DNA from: UKL13-2 sp038321965
GTDB taxonomy: Bacteria; Pseudomonadota; Gammaproteobacteria; Burkholderiales; Usitatibacteraceae
Length of the DNA: 64,000 nt
Assembly (NCBI GenBank): GCA_038321965.1
Contig: JBBQFL010000010.1
Coordinates: 1 to 64,000 of the forward strand
Direction: 5' to 3'
The number at the start of each line of letters is the position of its first letter. Position 1 is the stretch's first letter. The notes below the pieces were generated by a model, which was not told the origin of the DNA, ran no database searches, and was given only the letters and a program-made list of their open reading frames with translations. Below, one piece after another: positions 8,366 to 17,252 of the stretch. Position numbers and translations under genes: made by a program.

Positions 8366-10189
8366 ATGAATGACCAATTGATGTCCGAGTTGCTCGACGA
8401 GCAGCCTTTGCCGCAGGTATTGCTGTCGCTAGAACGATCACACTTTCACCAGGAACCACCGCGCGACTTGAATTTTTTTCTGGAAGTCAGCGAGTCATTG
8501 ATTCGTCGCCCGGTTGTAGACGGCGAGCGCGAATGCCTAGTTCGAGCCTTGATCGTGATTGCGAGGGCCTGTTTCGCTGCTGCCACGCCGCGACACGGCC
8601 TTGTTGCCATGGAACGTGCTGAAGAGGTTGCGGCGCAGCTCGCCGATTCTGATCTAAAGCGTCAGCTGTTCACCGTCAAAGGTGCGCTGTGCATTGAACT
8701 CGGTGACTTCAGCGGCGCTTTTGACGCACACGCCCGTTCACTGGAGTTGGCCAGAAGCCTCGGAAATCGTGAATCCGAAGCGCGCAGCATTGTTAATCTG
8801 TCTGCGTTGTTTGTCGACTACGGTGGTTACTGGGATACGCTCAAGCTCGGCGAAATCGTGCTGTCAATGCATCGAATGCGCGCTCTGGAGCCAATAACAC
8901 TGGCGGCAGCCCTAAACAACATGACCGAAGCTTGTCTGGCGACGCAGCAGGCCGAACGTGGGATTGAACTTGGCAATCAAGTGCTGTTGGTCGCACCGAC
9001 AGATGAAGCCCCGCAACGCGCTCAGCTGTGTACGGCACACGTCTTATTGTCGCGGCTGCACCTCCTGCGGGGCCGTGTACACGCCGCTGAGCGCGAATTG
9101 ATCGCGGCGCGGGTCTTAGTGAAGACAGCTGGTTCCGCACGCGCGAAGATGAAAGTATCTATCGCAGGTGCATTGATCGACCACGAAAACGGCAAGCTGC
9201 GCCACGCAGTGCAATCGCTCAAGGAGTCACTGATCGCTACAGGCGGTGACAGCAGCCTTGCCAAAGACGCCATGTCCGCTCTGATTACGGTTTACGAAAA
9301 GGAAGGGCACCCAAAGCTGGCGCTCAAATACCTGAAACGCCTGTCGGCGTTGACAGAGCGTGTCAATCTGGATGCCGCTCGCGTCAGACTGGGCGCTTTG
9401 GGCTTGGCCGAAGCACATAGCGGTGAGGCTGCATCGATGGAGGCCCAGTCATTCAGCAACGATTTTCGGCTTCAGACGGCCACTCTCCAAAAGAAGTTGA
9501 TCGATTCACAGGTTGAGGTACTGGAGCGCCTGGCCGTCGCTGCCGAAATGCGCGATGACGTTACTGGTATGCATTGCTATCGGGTCGGCAAGTGGGCAAA
9601 TCTGATCGCGCTGGAAATGGGGCTGCCTGCCATGGAGGCGGACACAATTGAAATCGCTGCGCGACTTCACGATATCGGCAAGGTAGGGGTGCCGGATTGC
9701 ATTCTAATGAAGCCCGAAAAGTTGACCGTATCCGAATTTGATTTAATGAAGCGTCATACGATACTCGGGGCGCGGTTGCTGTCGAGAAGCAAAACGCCGC
9801 AGATTCGTATGGCTGAAAAAGTCGCACTTTCACATCATGAGCGCTGGTGCGGCGGTGGCTATCCGCAAGGGCTGGCAGGCGAAGCCATACCACTGGCCGG
9901 GAGGATTACCTCGGTCGCGGATGTATTTGATGCGCTGATGCATGAGAGGCCATACAAGCGTGCATGGCCGGTAGACGATGCATTGCGTATGATCCAGTCG
10001 CTATCCGCAACATGGTTTGATCCCGCAGTCGCATCTGCTTTCTTCGCGGTGGTTGAACGGCTCAATGACGAGGCTGGAGATCTGGACCAGTCGATTGAGT
10101 CGCGGCTCAAGCGATCAAGAATTATGCGAATCCGTGAATATGCTTTGGGAATTGATAACCTTTCGGCGACCAGTCTCAAGCAGGTCTAG
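8366..10189 (+). CDS. TPR-like / HD-GYP c-di-GMP phosphodiesterase
   Basis: A 607-residue cytoplasmic protein. Residues about 60-370 are helical repeats of the TPR type (pairs of amphipathic helices rich in Ala and Leu), a likely protein-binding or sensing module. Residues 395-580 are an HD-GYP domain, which hydrolyses cyclic di-GMP at a metal centre: HCYRVGKWA near 402, HDIGKVG near 435, SHHERW near 489, then GGGYPQGL. All metal and GYP residues are present, so it is probably active. The ATG at 8366 has AGGAAA 6 nt upstream; the open frame extends to 8243 without support. No receiver domain is visible, so the input signal probably arrives through the repeats. Confidence 0.9.
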   Translation: MNDQLMSELLDEQPLPQVLLSLERSHFHQEPPRDLNFFLEVSESLIRRPVVDGERECLVRALIVIARACFAAATPRHGLVAMERAEEVAAQLADSDLKRQLFTVKGALCIELGDFSGAFDAHARSLELARSLGNRESEARSIVNLSALFVDYGGYWDTLKLGEIVLSMHRMRALEPITLAAALNNMTEACLATQQAERGIELGNQVLLVAPTDEAPQRAQLCTAHVLLSRLHLLRGRVHAAERELIAARVLVKTAGSARAKMKVSIAGALIDHENGKLRHAVQSLKESLIATGGDSSLAKDAMSALITVYEKEGHPKLALKYLKRLSALTERVNLDAARVRLGALGLAEAHSGEAASMEAQSFSNDFRLQTATLQKKLIDSQVEVLERLAVAAEMRDDVTGMHCYRVGKWANLIALEMGLPAMEADTIEIAARLHDIGKVGVPDCILMKPEKLTVSEFDLMKRHTILGARLLSRSKTPQIRMAEKVALSHHERWCGGGYPQGLAGEAIPLAGRITSVADVFDALMHERPYKRAWPVDDALRMIQSLSATWFDPAVASAFFAVVERLNDEAGDLDQSIESRLKRSRIMRIREYALGIDNLSATSLKQV

Positions 10190-10223
10190 TCCTGACGTTG
10201 CGGCGGGAGACTGAGTTACGGTT

Positions 10224-11189
10224 TTAAAGCCAGCCAGACTTGCGAAAGCGCCGAAACAAGTACAAATCAGCCACCACCATTATCAGCACTGCCATGGGAT
10301 ATCCATACGCCCATTTGAGTTCAGGCATGTTCTGGAAATTCATTCCGTAAATGCCGGCAACGAGCGTGGGCGCCGCGAACAATGCGGCGTACGCCGCCAG
10401 CTGCTTCATGGTTTGATTTTCCTGAAGTGTAATCATCGACAGATTTACCGAAATCGCTGTAATCACCATCTCACGTGAACTCGAAATGGATTGTTCCAGC
10501 CGAATCAGGTGGTCATAAATATCGCGAAAATAATCCTGCAAGCCGATACACACTTGAGGAACGCGGCCGCCATACAGTTTGCTCACCGCTTCAAGCAGCG
10601 GCACAACGGCGTGTTGCAACTTGATTAGTTTCTGCTTGAGAACGTACAGCTCCTCGATATTTGCGCGCAGTGTATTGCTGGCGAATATTCGTTCCTCGAT
10701 CTGTTCCAGATCCACTTCGAGCGCGTCTATCACCGGGAAATATCGATCTACGATCGCATCAATGAGCGCGTATAGGGCAAAGCCGGAACCGTGGCGCAGC
10801 AATTCCGGTTCCCGTTCGCATCGTGCGCGTACACCAGCAAATCCTTGCTCCATGTTATTGCGGATCGACAAGATGTAATTGGCTCCGACAAAAATGTCCA
10901 CTTCGCCGACGGTAAGGGCTGTTGCGGCAATCTCCGGGTTATGCAACACCACAAACAACGAATTGCCAAATTCTTCTATTTTTGGCCGTTGATGTCCGTG
11001 CCGCGCATCTTCCACGGCAAGTTCGTGCAAGCCGAATTCCACTTGCATCTCTAGGAGTTCTGCCGGATCTGGATCCTTCAGCCCGACCCATACAAAGCAC
11101 TCCGGTCGTGCGACATATTCACTGATTTCGTCCTTTGAAATATCGCCTAGCTTCTTACCGTCCTGATATGCGACGCAACTTATTAGCAT
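10224..11189 (-). CDS. corA: CorA-type Mg2+/Co2+ transporter
   Basis: Inner-membrane divalent cation channel of 321 residues, close to the family norm. The N-terminal two thirds form the cytoplasmic funnel (acidic and helical; a long stalk helix around 160-250). Two C-terminal membrane helices follow, and the signature YGMNF at 281-285 closes the first, with the acidic loop PEL after it. The basic C-terminus (RRFRKSGWL) is typical. It converges on the HD-GYP gene with 34 bp between stops. The ATG at 11189 gives the expected N-terminus; I saw no convincing Mg2+ riboswitch in the leader. Confidence 0.93.
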   Translation of the reverse strand: MLISCVAYQDGKKLGDISKDEISEYVARPECFVWVGLKDPDPAELLEMQVEFGLHELAVEDARHGHQRPKIEEFGNSLFVVLHNPEIAATALTVGEVDIFVGANYILSIRNNMEQGFAGVRARCEREPELLRHGSGFALYALIDAIVDRYFPVIDALEVDLEQIEERIFASNTLRANIEELYVLKQKLIKLQHAVVPLLEAVSKLYGGRVPQVCIGLQDYFRDIYDHLIRLEQSISSSREMVITAISVNLSMITLQENQTMKQLAAYAALFAAPTLVAGIYGMNFQNMPELKWAYGYPMAVLIMVVADLYLFRRFRKSGWL

Positions 11190-11792
11190 TCGTAGCTTTC
11201 GATGAAGAGTTCTGCGCTGGGGTCAACTGGTAATCATGCCAACGCTGAAATGTGTGTCTTCGGTTTCGCCGATTGGCCCGGCCTATCCCGATAAGTTTTC
11301 GTTGAGTACTTGCCGAATGCAAAATCATGAAAGCATAAAAGGAGAATAGCGTACTCGAAGGCATCAAGAAAGCGCAACTTAAGCGGCATCCGCTGCTTGC
11401 CGGACTCCTCATCCCAGCGCTAGCCACGAAAAAATTCTCTTCAGCCCACCTTTTGGCAGCGTATTCGACGTCGGCGGTCGGCTATTTTGTTGGGCTTCTA
11501 CTCTCATCGTTGTCTGATTTGCCGACAGGACCAGTGATCGTCCAGAGCATAGCTGTGGTCGCCGCGCCGCGTATGCGCCACGGCAAAAGCTTGCGCGTAC
11601 CCATGAGTATTCAACACTTAGCATGGCGCGAAAGATTGCTAGCCACCAGCAACACGGGTCGCGATACCGCAAAAGCAATGCTCTGATGGCGGCGCCCGGT
11701 ACGAAGTCGGAGCGCGACATTGGAAACCGTTCGATGCGCGCCGAAACACATTTCAGACGTTATAATTCTGCCTTCGACATAAAGCCGCAGCG
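11190..11792. other. Intergenic region upstream of corA and tRNA-Ser
   Basis: About 600 bp with only short overlapping frames that resemble no family I know. It should contain the corA promoter (minus strand) and the tRNA-Ser promoter at its right end. Confidence 0.45.
11761..11766 (+). promoter_or_regulatory. -10 box of the tRNA-Ser(CGA) promoter
   Basis: A perfect TATAAT lies 27 bp before the tRNA. No good -35 element is seen at the usual distance, so this is a partial call. Confidence 0.45.
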
Positions 11793-11883
<91 letters not shown>

Positions 11884-11890
11884 ATAAAAC

Positions 11891-11917
11891 AAACGGGCCA
11901 TGTGCCCGTTTTTTTAT
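11891..11917 (+). terminator. Intrinsic terminator after tRNA-Ser(CGA)
   Basis: An 8-bp stem AAACGGGC/GCCCGTTT with loop CATGT is followed by a run of T, 8 bp after the tRNA. Confidence 0.9.
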
Positions 11918-12418
11918 TTGTCGGTACGGGATTGATGCGATGCCGGGATCGGCATTAACCGAGACTGCCCCAGTCCCTCGCGCTGATCGCCAAACTCCAG
12001 TATTTACGGGCCGTTCCAGCCATTTGTTCTCTATAAAGCGCGCCAAATGGCGATCTAGCGGGAATATGCACAGCGCGCGACGCCGACGAGACCAAGACGC
12101 TCAGGCACCTTCGCGATCATCTCTGACTTCCGGGGGGCGAATTGATCCGCAGGCGCTACGACAACTTCAGACTCAAGTAGATGCCGGCCCGCAAGGCTAT
12201 AACCGGGTTGATCGAGGAAGAGGGTGGACGCCGCTCTGGCCGCGCATCACCGAGGCTGAGCAAAATTGCTTCTATACCACCGGCTGAAAGCTACGCAAAT
12301 TCCTCAACACACAACAAAAATCCAGTTCGATAGTGCAAAATTACCCATTAATTCCACTGACGAGCCGATTAATTTGCCCAGTCACGAGCAACCGCCACGC
12401 CACCGAGGAGTATTCACG
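11918..12418. other. Leader region of the molybdenum hydroxylase operon
   Basis: 500 bp with no gene I can support. It must hold the promoter of the operon starting at 12419, but no strong -35/-10 pair stands out. Confidence 0.4.
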
Positions 12419-12910
12419 ATGAAGCTGAACGTCAACAATCAAGACCACCAACTTGATGTAGAGCCGGAGATGCCGCTGTTGTGGGCCTTGCGGGATGTGC
12501 TAGGCATGACGGGAACCAAATATGGCTGCGGCATCGCCCAGTGTGGCGCGTGTACCGTGCACGTCGATGGCGTCCCCGTGCGTTCGTGCTCGACGCCGGT
12601 GTCTGCCGTCGGCAGTAAACGCATCACCACGATTGAAGGCCTTTCCACCGACACCACGCACGCAGTGCAGAAAGCTTGGGCGGCGCTGGACGTGCCCCAG
12701 TGCGGATATTGCCAGTCCGGGCAGATCATGGCGGCAGTGGCATTATTGAAGGGCAAGCCGAATCCCACCGACAAGGACATTGACAACGCGATGACCAATA
12801 TTTGTCGTTGCGGAACTTACCAGCGCATTCGAGCAGCCATTCATCTCGCCGCCAAGGACGTGCGTGCTACACGCCGCGCCGACGCCGATTCGCCAATTTC
12901 GACGGCATGA
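12419..12910 (+). CDS. [2Fe-2S] subunit of a molybdenum hydroxylase (IorA-like)
   Basis: A 163-residue electron-transfer subunit of the xanthine oxidase family, most like the small subunit of isoquinoline 1-oxidoreductase or aldehyde oxidoreductases. The plant-type cluster is ligated by Cys37, 42, 45 and 57 (CGIAQCGACTV), the second cluster by Cys95, 98, 129 and 131 (CGYCQSGQ and CRCG). Electrons pass from the molybdenum centre through both clusters. There is no signal peptide, so export would have to be by riding with the Tat-signal partner. GAGGAG 9 nt upstream fixes the start at 12419. It is the first gene of an operon: iorB-like starts 10 bp later. Confidence 0.9.
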   Translation: MKLNVNNQDHQLDVEPEMPLLWALRDVLGMTGTKYGCGIAQCGACTVHVDGVPVRSCSTPVSAVGSKRITTIEGLSTDTTHAVQKAWAALDVPQCGYCQSGQIMAAVALLKGKPNPTDKDIDNAMTNICRCGTYQRIRAAIHLAAKDVRATRRADADSPISTA

Positions 12911-12920
12911 GGAGAGCGAT

Positions 12921-15152
12921 ATGAAAACTAATAAATTGCAGACTTCCATTGCCTCATGGCCGCAACCGGATCGCTCGCGCCGCCAGTTTCTCGTCAATTC
13001 CGCCATCGCTGGCGGTGGACTCGCGCTAGGGCTTCCAATGTATTCCAGCGACGCAAACGCGCAAACGGCGCAATTGTTGGCGGGGGAGACTACAGAGGTG
13101 AATATCTGGGTAGTTGTCAAGGCAGACGACACCTGCGTCATCCGTGTGGCCCGTTCCGAAATGGGGCAGGGCACGTTGACCGGCCTGGCCCAACTTGTCG
13201 CCGAGGAACTCGAGTGCGACTGGAGGAAAGTCAAAACCGAGCAGCCTACGCCGGGTCAAAATCACGCGCGACAGCGTGCGTGGGGCGATATGTCCACCGG
13301 CGGCAGCCGGGGCATTCGCGGTTCACACGATTATGTGCGTCGCGGTGGCGCGGCCGCGCGCATCATGCTCATGCAAGCGGCAGCCAACGAATGGCAGGTA
13401 CCGGTCGGAGAGCTCACGGTCAGCGATGGCATGATCATGCACGCTGCCAGCAAGCGTACCACCAGCTACGGCAAGGTCGCCGCGGCTGCCGCCAAACTCA
13501 TGCCGCCGGACCCGAAGTCGATTGTCTTGAAAACCCCAGCGGAATGGAAAGTTGCGGGCAAGCCGATGAAGCGACTGGATACTTGGGACAAACTCAACGG
13601 TTCCAAGATTTACGCGATCGATCTGCGCCTGCCCGGCATGCTCCACGCCGCGATCAAGGATTGCCCGGTGTTCGGCGGCAAGCTGGTGAGTTTCGACGAC
13701 GGCAAGGTTTTGCAGATGCGCGGCGTGAAGCGCGTGGTAAAGGTGGATAACACCACGGTTGCGGTTGTCGCCGATAGCTGGTGGCGTGCCAAGGTGGCGC
13801 TGGATGCGTTGACTATCGTCTGGGATGAAGGGCCAAATGCGAACGAATCCAGCGCCACCATTGCAGCGCGGCTCAAGGATGGCTTGACAGCCACCGATGC
13901 CTTCGCCGACACCAATATTGGCGACACGCTCAACGCCATAGGCGCATCAGCCAAAACAGTAGAAGCGGTTTACACGACGCCGTTTCTGGCGCATGCGACG
14001 ATGGAGAGCATGAACTGCACGGTTCGCTTGACTGCAGACAAGGCCGAGGCATGGGTACCCACGCAAAACGGCGAGGCATCTCTGTCGGCGTTATCAACGG
14101 CCTCTGGCCTGCCGCTGGAGAAGTGCGAGGTGTACAAACACGATCTGGGCGGTGGCTTCGGTCGTCGCGGTGGTACCCAGGATTACGTGCGGCAAGCAGT
14201 ATCCATCGCAAAGAATTTCCCTGATACGCCGGTGAAATTGATCTGGAGCCGCGAGGAAGACCAGGCGCATGATTTCTATCGGCCGATTTCGCAGTGCAAG
14301 CTCAGCGCCGGGCTGGACGCGTCGGGCAATTTGACGGGACTGCATGTCCGCGTCTCAGGCCAGTCAATCAATGCCTTCCTGAATCCCTCGGCGATCAAGG
14401 ATGGCAAGGATAGCCGCCAATTGCAGGGTTACTACAAAGAGCCGGGTGATGCACAGATTGGTTATACGGTGCCCAATTTGCGAGTCGAATATGCGATGCG
14501 CAATACCCATGTGCCAGTGGGGCCTTGGCGCGGCGTAAACACCAACCAGAACGGCATTTACCTTGAATGCTTCATGGACGAAGTCGCCAAAGCGGCCGGT
14601 AAAGACCCACTGGCATTTCGTCGAGCGCTAATGTCCAAACACCCCAAACATCTGGCCGTACTCAACGCAGCTGCCGAACGTGCGGGCTGGGGCAAGCCGC
14701 TGCCCAAGGGCGTATTTCGTGGCATCGCGCAATTCATGGGTTATGGAAGCTATTCGGCGGCCGTTGCCGAAGTGTCCGTCAGCGCAAAGGGTGCCATCAA
14801 AGTGCATCGAATGGTACTGGCGTTGAACTGCGGCCACGCGGTCAATCCCGATCAGATTGCCGCGCAGGTTGAGGGCTCGGTAGTTTATGGACTGAGTGCT
14901 GCCTCGTATGGCGAATGCACCGTTGACAAGGGACGCATCGTTGAATCGAATTTTCACAATTATCGCGTGCTGAAACTGGCTGAAATGCCCAAGGTCGAAA
15001 CCGTCATCGTGCCGACGCTCGATTTCTGGGGTGGTGTGGGCGAGCCGACTATTTGCGTGGTGGCACCTTCGGTGCTGAACGCGATTTTTGCGGCGACTGG
15101 AAAGCCAAATCGTGATTTGCCGCTCAAGAATCACGGTTTTACATTTGCCTAG
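12921..15152 (+). CDS. Molybdopterin subunit of a molybdenum hydroxylase (IorB-like), Tat-exported
   Basis: The 743-residue catalytic subunit, oxidising aldehydes or N-heterocycles by hydroxylation. A twin-arginine signal (SRRQFLVNSAIAGGGLAL, residues 19-36) shows export of the folded cofactor-loaded enzyme to the periplasm. Family motifs are seen: SEMGQGTLTGLAQLVAEEL in the first part, GGGFGRRG in the middle and GVGEPTIC near the C-terminus, which contains the catalytic Glu. The substrate cannot be told from sequence. The ATG at 12921 follows GGAGAG. Its 3' end overlaps the start of soxX, so the cytochrome is probably translationally coupled and may be its electron acceptor (inference). Confidence 0.88.
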   Translation: MKTNKLQTSIASWPQPDRSRRQFLVNSAIAGGGLALGLPMYSSDANAQTAQLLAGETTEVNIWVVVKADDTCVIRVARSEMGQGTLTGLAQLVAEELECDWRKVKTEQPTPGQNHARQRAWGDMSTGGSRGIRGSHDYVRRGGAAARIMLMQAAANEWQVPVGELTVSDGMIMHAASKRTTSYGKVAAAAAKLMPPDPKSIVLKTPAEWKVAGKPMKRLDTWDKLNGSKIYAIDLRLPGMLHAAIKDCPVFGGKLVSFDDGKVLQMRGVKRVVKVDNTTVAVVADSWWRAKVALDALTIVWDEGPNANESSATIAARLKDGLTATDAFADTNIGDTLNAIGASAKTVEAVYTTPFLAHATMESMNCTVRLTADKAEAWVPTQNGEASLSALSTASGLPLEKCEVYKHDLGGGFGRRGGTQDYVRQAVSIAKNFPDTPVKLIWSREEDQAHDFYRPISQCKLSAGLDASGNLTGLHVRVSGQSINAFLNPSAIKDGKDSRQLQGYYKEPGDAQIGYTVPNLRVEYAMRNTHVPVGPWRGVNTNQNGIYLECFMDEVAKAAGKDPLAFRRALMSKHPKHLAVLNAAAERAGWGKPLPKGVFRGIAQFMGYGSYSAAVAEVSVSAKGAIKVHRMVLALNCGHAVNPDQIAAQVEGSVVYGLSAASYGECTVDKGRIVESNFHNYRVLKLAEMPKVETVIVPTLDFWGGVGEPTICVVAPSVLNAIFAATGKPNRDLPLKNHGFTFA

Positions 15153-15561
15153 AATTTGGCTTGCGGCGGCGACGATGGCGCTGGCCGGTTGCGCCACGCA
15201 GCAGGGCAATCTTGTGGACTCGAGCGCGATAGCGGCGTTGATGACAGGCGACGCCTCCCGTGGCCGCGATATCGTCATGGGGCGGGATGGCAATTGCCTG
15301 CTATGTCACGCTGTGCGCGAAACCGGTGCGCGCTTCATGGGCAACCTCGGACCTGCGCTATCGGGCATCGGTGGGCGACTGGATGCGGCACAACTGAAAC
15401 AGCGCATTACGGACCCACAGCGCCTGAACCCGGACTCGATCATGCCGGCGTACGCGCGCACCGAGGGGCTCACGCAAGTGGGCAAGGGATTCCGCGACAA
15501 GCCCATCCTGACTGCGCAACAAATTGACGATACTGTTGCCTACTTGGCCACATTGCGATGA
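15112..15561 (+). CDS. soxX: SoxX-type monohaem cytochrome c, predicted lipoprotein
   Basis: Small subunit of the SoxXA cytochrome, about 149 residues from the GTG at 15112 (GGAAAG 7 nt upstream; an ATG at 15088 is also possible). A signal peptide ends in the lipobox LAGC, so it may be membrane-anchored, which is not standard for SoxX. The haem site is CLLCH (62-66) and the distal Met is in SIMPAYAR (Met111). The C-terminal pattern with ILTAQQIDDTVAYLATL is typical. It overlaps the molybdenum subunit gene by 41 bp and soxY by 4 bp (ATGA). SoxX normally passes electrons from SoxA to the respiratory chain. Confidence 0.8.
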   Translation: MICRSRITVLHLPRIWLAAATMALAGCATQQGNLVDSSAIAALMTGDASRGRDIVMGRDGNCLLCHAVRETGARFMGNLGPALSGIGGRLDAAQLKQRITDPQRLNPDSIMPAYARTEGLTQVGKGFRDKPILTAQQIDDTVAYLATLR

Positions 15562-16043
15562 GCATCAATCACGCAAGGCGGCGTCATACGTTCGCCATCG
15601 CGGCGGGTTGCGCGTCGTTGGCGACGCTGCGGTCCACCGCGTCCTGTGCTGCGAATGAACTGATTGACCCCAACACAGACGCGCTGTCGCAGCGGGCGGC
15701 CGCTGTCACCGCCGGCGCATCCATCCGCATCGGACGCGTGAGCATAGACACGCCACGTCTGGCAGACAATGGCCACTCAGTGCCAATCACGGTCAGGGTC
15801 GATTGTGCAATGACTGGGCAGGAATATGTGCGCCGTATTGTGCTTGTCTCCGAAACCAATCCGCGCCCACTGATTGCGACTTTTCATCTCAATGCAAAAT
15901 CCGGCCGCGCTGAAATCGCCACCCGTATCAGACTCAACAAAACCCAGCGCGTCATGGCGTTGGCGGAGTTGTCCGATGGGTCTTTCTGGGCGGACCGCGC
16001 CGAAGTTATCGTGACCGAATCCGCCTGCCTGGATGCAGAGTGA
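15558..16043 (+). CDS. soxY: SoxY-like sulfur carrier subunit with atypical C-terminus
   Basis: A 161-residue exported protein. The N-terminus has basic residues and a hydrophobic stretch (Tat- or Sec-like, ending near ASCAANE), then an immunoglobulin-like fold matching SoxY: HSVPITVRVDCAM, YVRRIVLVSETNPRP and FHLN. In known SoxY proteins the chain ends with the flexible arm GGCGG, whose Cys carries the sulfur substrate. Here the end reads VTESACLDAE: the Cys (157) is kept but the glycines are replaced and three residues are added. Either the carrier handles another substrate or works differently. Its stop is 3 bp before soxZ; it starts by ATGA overlap with soxX. Confidence 0.8.
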   Translation: MSINHARRRHTFAIAAGCASLATLRSTASCAANELIDPNTDALSQRAAAVTAGASIRIGRVSIDTPRLADNGHSVPITVRVDCAMTGQEYVRRIVLVSETNPRPLIATFHLNAKSGRAEIATRIRLNKTQRVMALAELSDGSFWADRAEVIVTESACLDAE

Positions 16044-16046
16044 GTA

Positions 16047-16376
16047 GTGTCTGAAATGGTCGCCCGTGCTGACCTGCCAGCGGAAGCCAAACGCGGTGCC
16101 GTGGTGCCGGTGCGCATCGCCATTCTGCATGCGATGGAAACCGGCTACCGCTTTGATGTGAATGGCCGCAGCATTCCCAAGAACGTCATCAACACGCTTA
16201 CCTGCCGCTACCTTGGCGAAAGCATTTTTCGCGCCGAAATGGGCTCGGGGATGTCGGCCAATCCCTCGGTACATTTTTATTTTGTCGCCGAGCGCACGGG
16301 CGATCTGGAATTTGAGTGGATTGACGATGCGGGAGAGCGCGGCAGTCATCGGGCAAAGATACGGGTGGTGACATGA
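16047..16376 (+). CDS. soxZ: SoxZ sulfur carrier partner
   Basis: A 109-residue partner of SoxY; the YZ dimer carries sulfur intermediates in the periplasm, SoxZ being exported with SoxY. The family pattern is visible: VPVRIAILHAMETGYR near the start, then IINTLTC-type strand, MGSGMSANPSVHFYF and the C-terminal EFEWIDDAG. It starts with GTG at 16047, 3 bp after the soxY stop, and shares ATGA with soxA. Length matches the family. Confidence 0.9.
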   Translation: MSEMVARADLPAEAKRGAVVPVRIAILHAMETGYRFDVNGRSIPKNVINTLTCRYLGESIFRAEMGSGMSANPSVHFYFVAERTGDLEFEWIDDAGERGSHRAKIRVVT

Positions 16377-17185
16377 CAAGCGATGTGCCAGCGTATAGCA
16401 TGTCCATGCTCGTCATTTGCCTTTGCCTCTCGCTCAACGCAAACAGTGAGCAGGCACAGACGGGCCCGCCCAAATCCGGTAGTGTCTACGCAAGCGCTGA
16501 AATCCGCGCGTTGCAAGCTGACGATACGGCAAACCCCGGTATGTTGTGGGTAGCCAATGGTGAAATGCTTTGGAACGAAGCGGCCGGCTCGCAGGCTAAA
16601 TCGTGTGCGCACTGCCACGACGCTTTGGTTACAACAACGCCTGCGACCATACCAGCGATGAGAGGCGTGGCAACGCGTTACCCGATGGTGGACGCCGCAA
16701 CCAAGTCGGTCATCAATCTTGAAGGCCGCATCAACCTGTGTCGCGCGAAGCACCAGGGGGCGGCCCCACTGGCATACGAATCCGCCGAATTGCTGGGCCT
16801 CACCGCGTTTGTCGCGTTCCAGTCGCGCGGAATGCCCAGACAGGTAACCATCAACGAGACCAATCGCGCCGTGTTCGAGCGAGGCGCTACGCTTTATCAG
16901 CAACGCATGGGGCAGATGAATCTAGCTTGTGTGCACTGTCACTTGCAGAACGCAGGCAAAACGCTGCTGGCCGAGAAAATCAGCGAAGGACATTCCAACG
17001 GCTATCCCATCTATCGGCTCGAATGGCAGGGGCTGGGTTCACTGCATCGACGCCTTCGAAGCTGCCAGCTTGGCGTGCGCGCCGAACCTTTTGCGCCTGG
17101 AAGCGACCAATACCTCGCGCTGGAGCTTTACCTCACCTGGCGCGCCGCAGGGCTCCCTATAGAAACGCCTGCGGTACGTCGATAA
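16373..17185 (+). CDS. soxA: SoxA dihaem cytochrome c
   Basis: The 270-residue large subunit of SoxXA, which joins the sulfur substrate to the SoxY cysteine. A signal peptide (SMSMLVICLCLSLNANS) is followed by two haem sites, CAHCH at 78-82 and CVHCH at 186-190. Cys231 in RSCQLGVRAEP is the persulfide haem ligand of the active site, so it should be catalytically competent. The C-terminal end (YLTWRAAGLPIETPAVRR) is typical. It ends the operon; no soxB or soxCD follow, so a complete thiosulfate pathway is not encoded here. Confidence 0.92.
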   Translation: MTSDVPAYSMSMLVICLCLSLNANSEQAQTGPPKSGSVYASAEIRALQADDTANPGMLWVANGEMLWNEAAGSQAKSCAHCHDALVTTTPATIPAMRGVATRYPMVDAATKSVINLEGRINLCRAKHQGAAPLAYESAELLGLTAFVAFQSRGMPRQVTINETNRAVFERGATLYQQRMGQMNLACVHCHLQNAGKTLLAEKISEGHSNGYPIYRLEWQGLGSLHRRLRSCQLGVRAEPFAPGSDQYLALELYLTWRAAGLPIETPAVRR

Positions 17186-17252
17186 TCAGACACGCGTAAA
17201 CTGGCACACTGCCGACAACATCCACTTCCCACCAACAAAAAAGAGACACAAA

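Noticed and set aside
11190..11400. Mg2+ riboswitch (M-box or mgtA type) before corA
   Set aside because: No conserved fold or consensus segments could be recognised.
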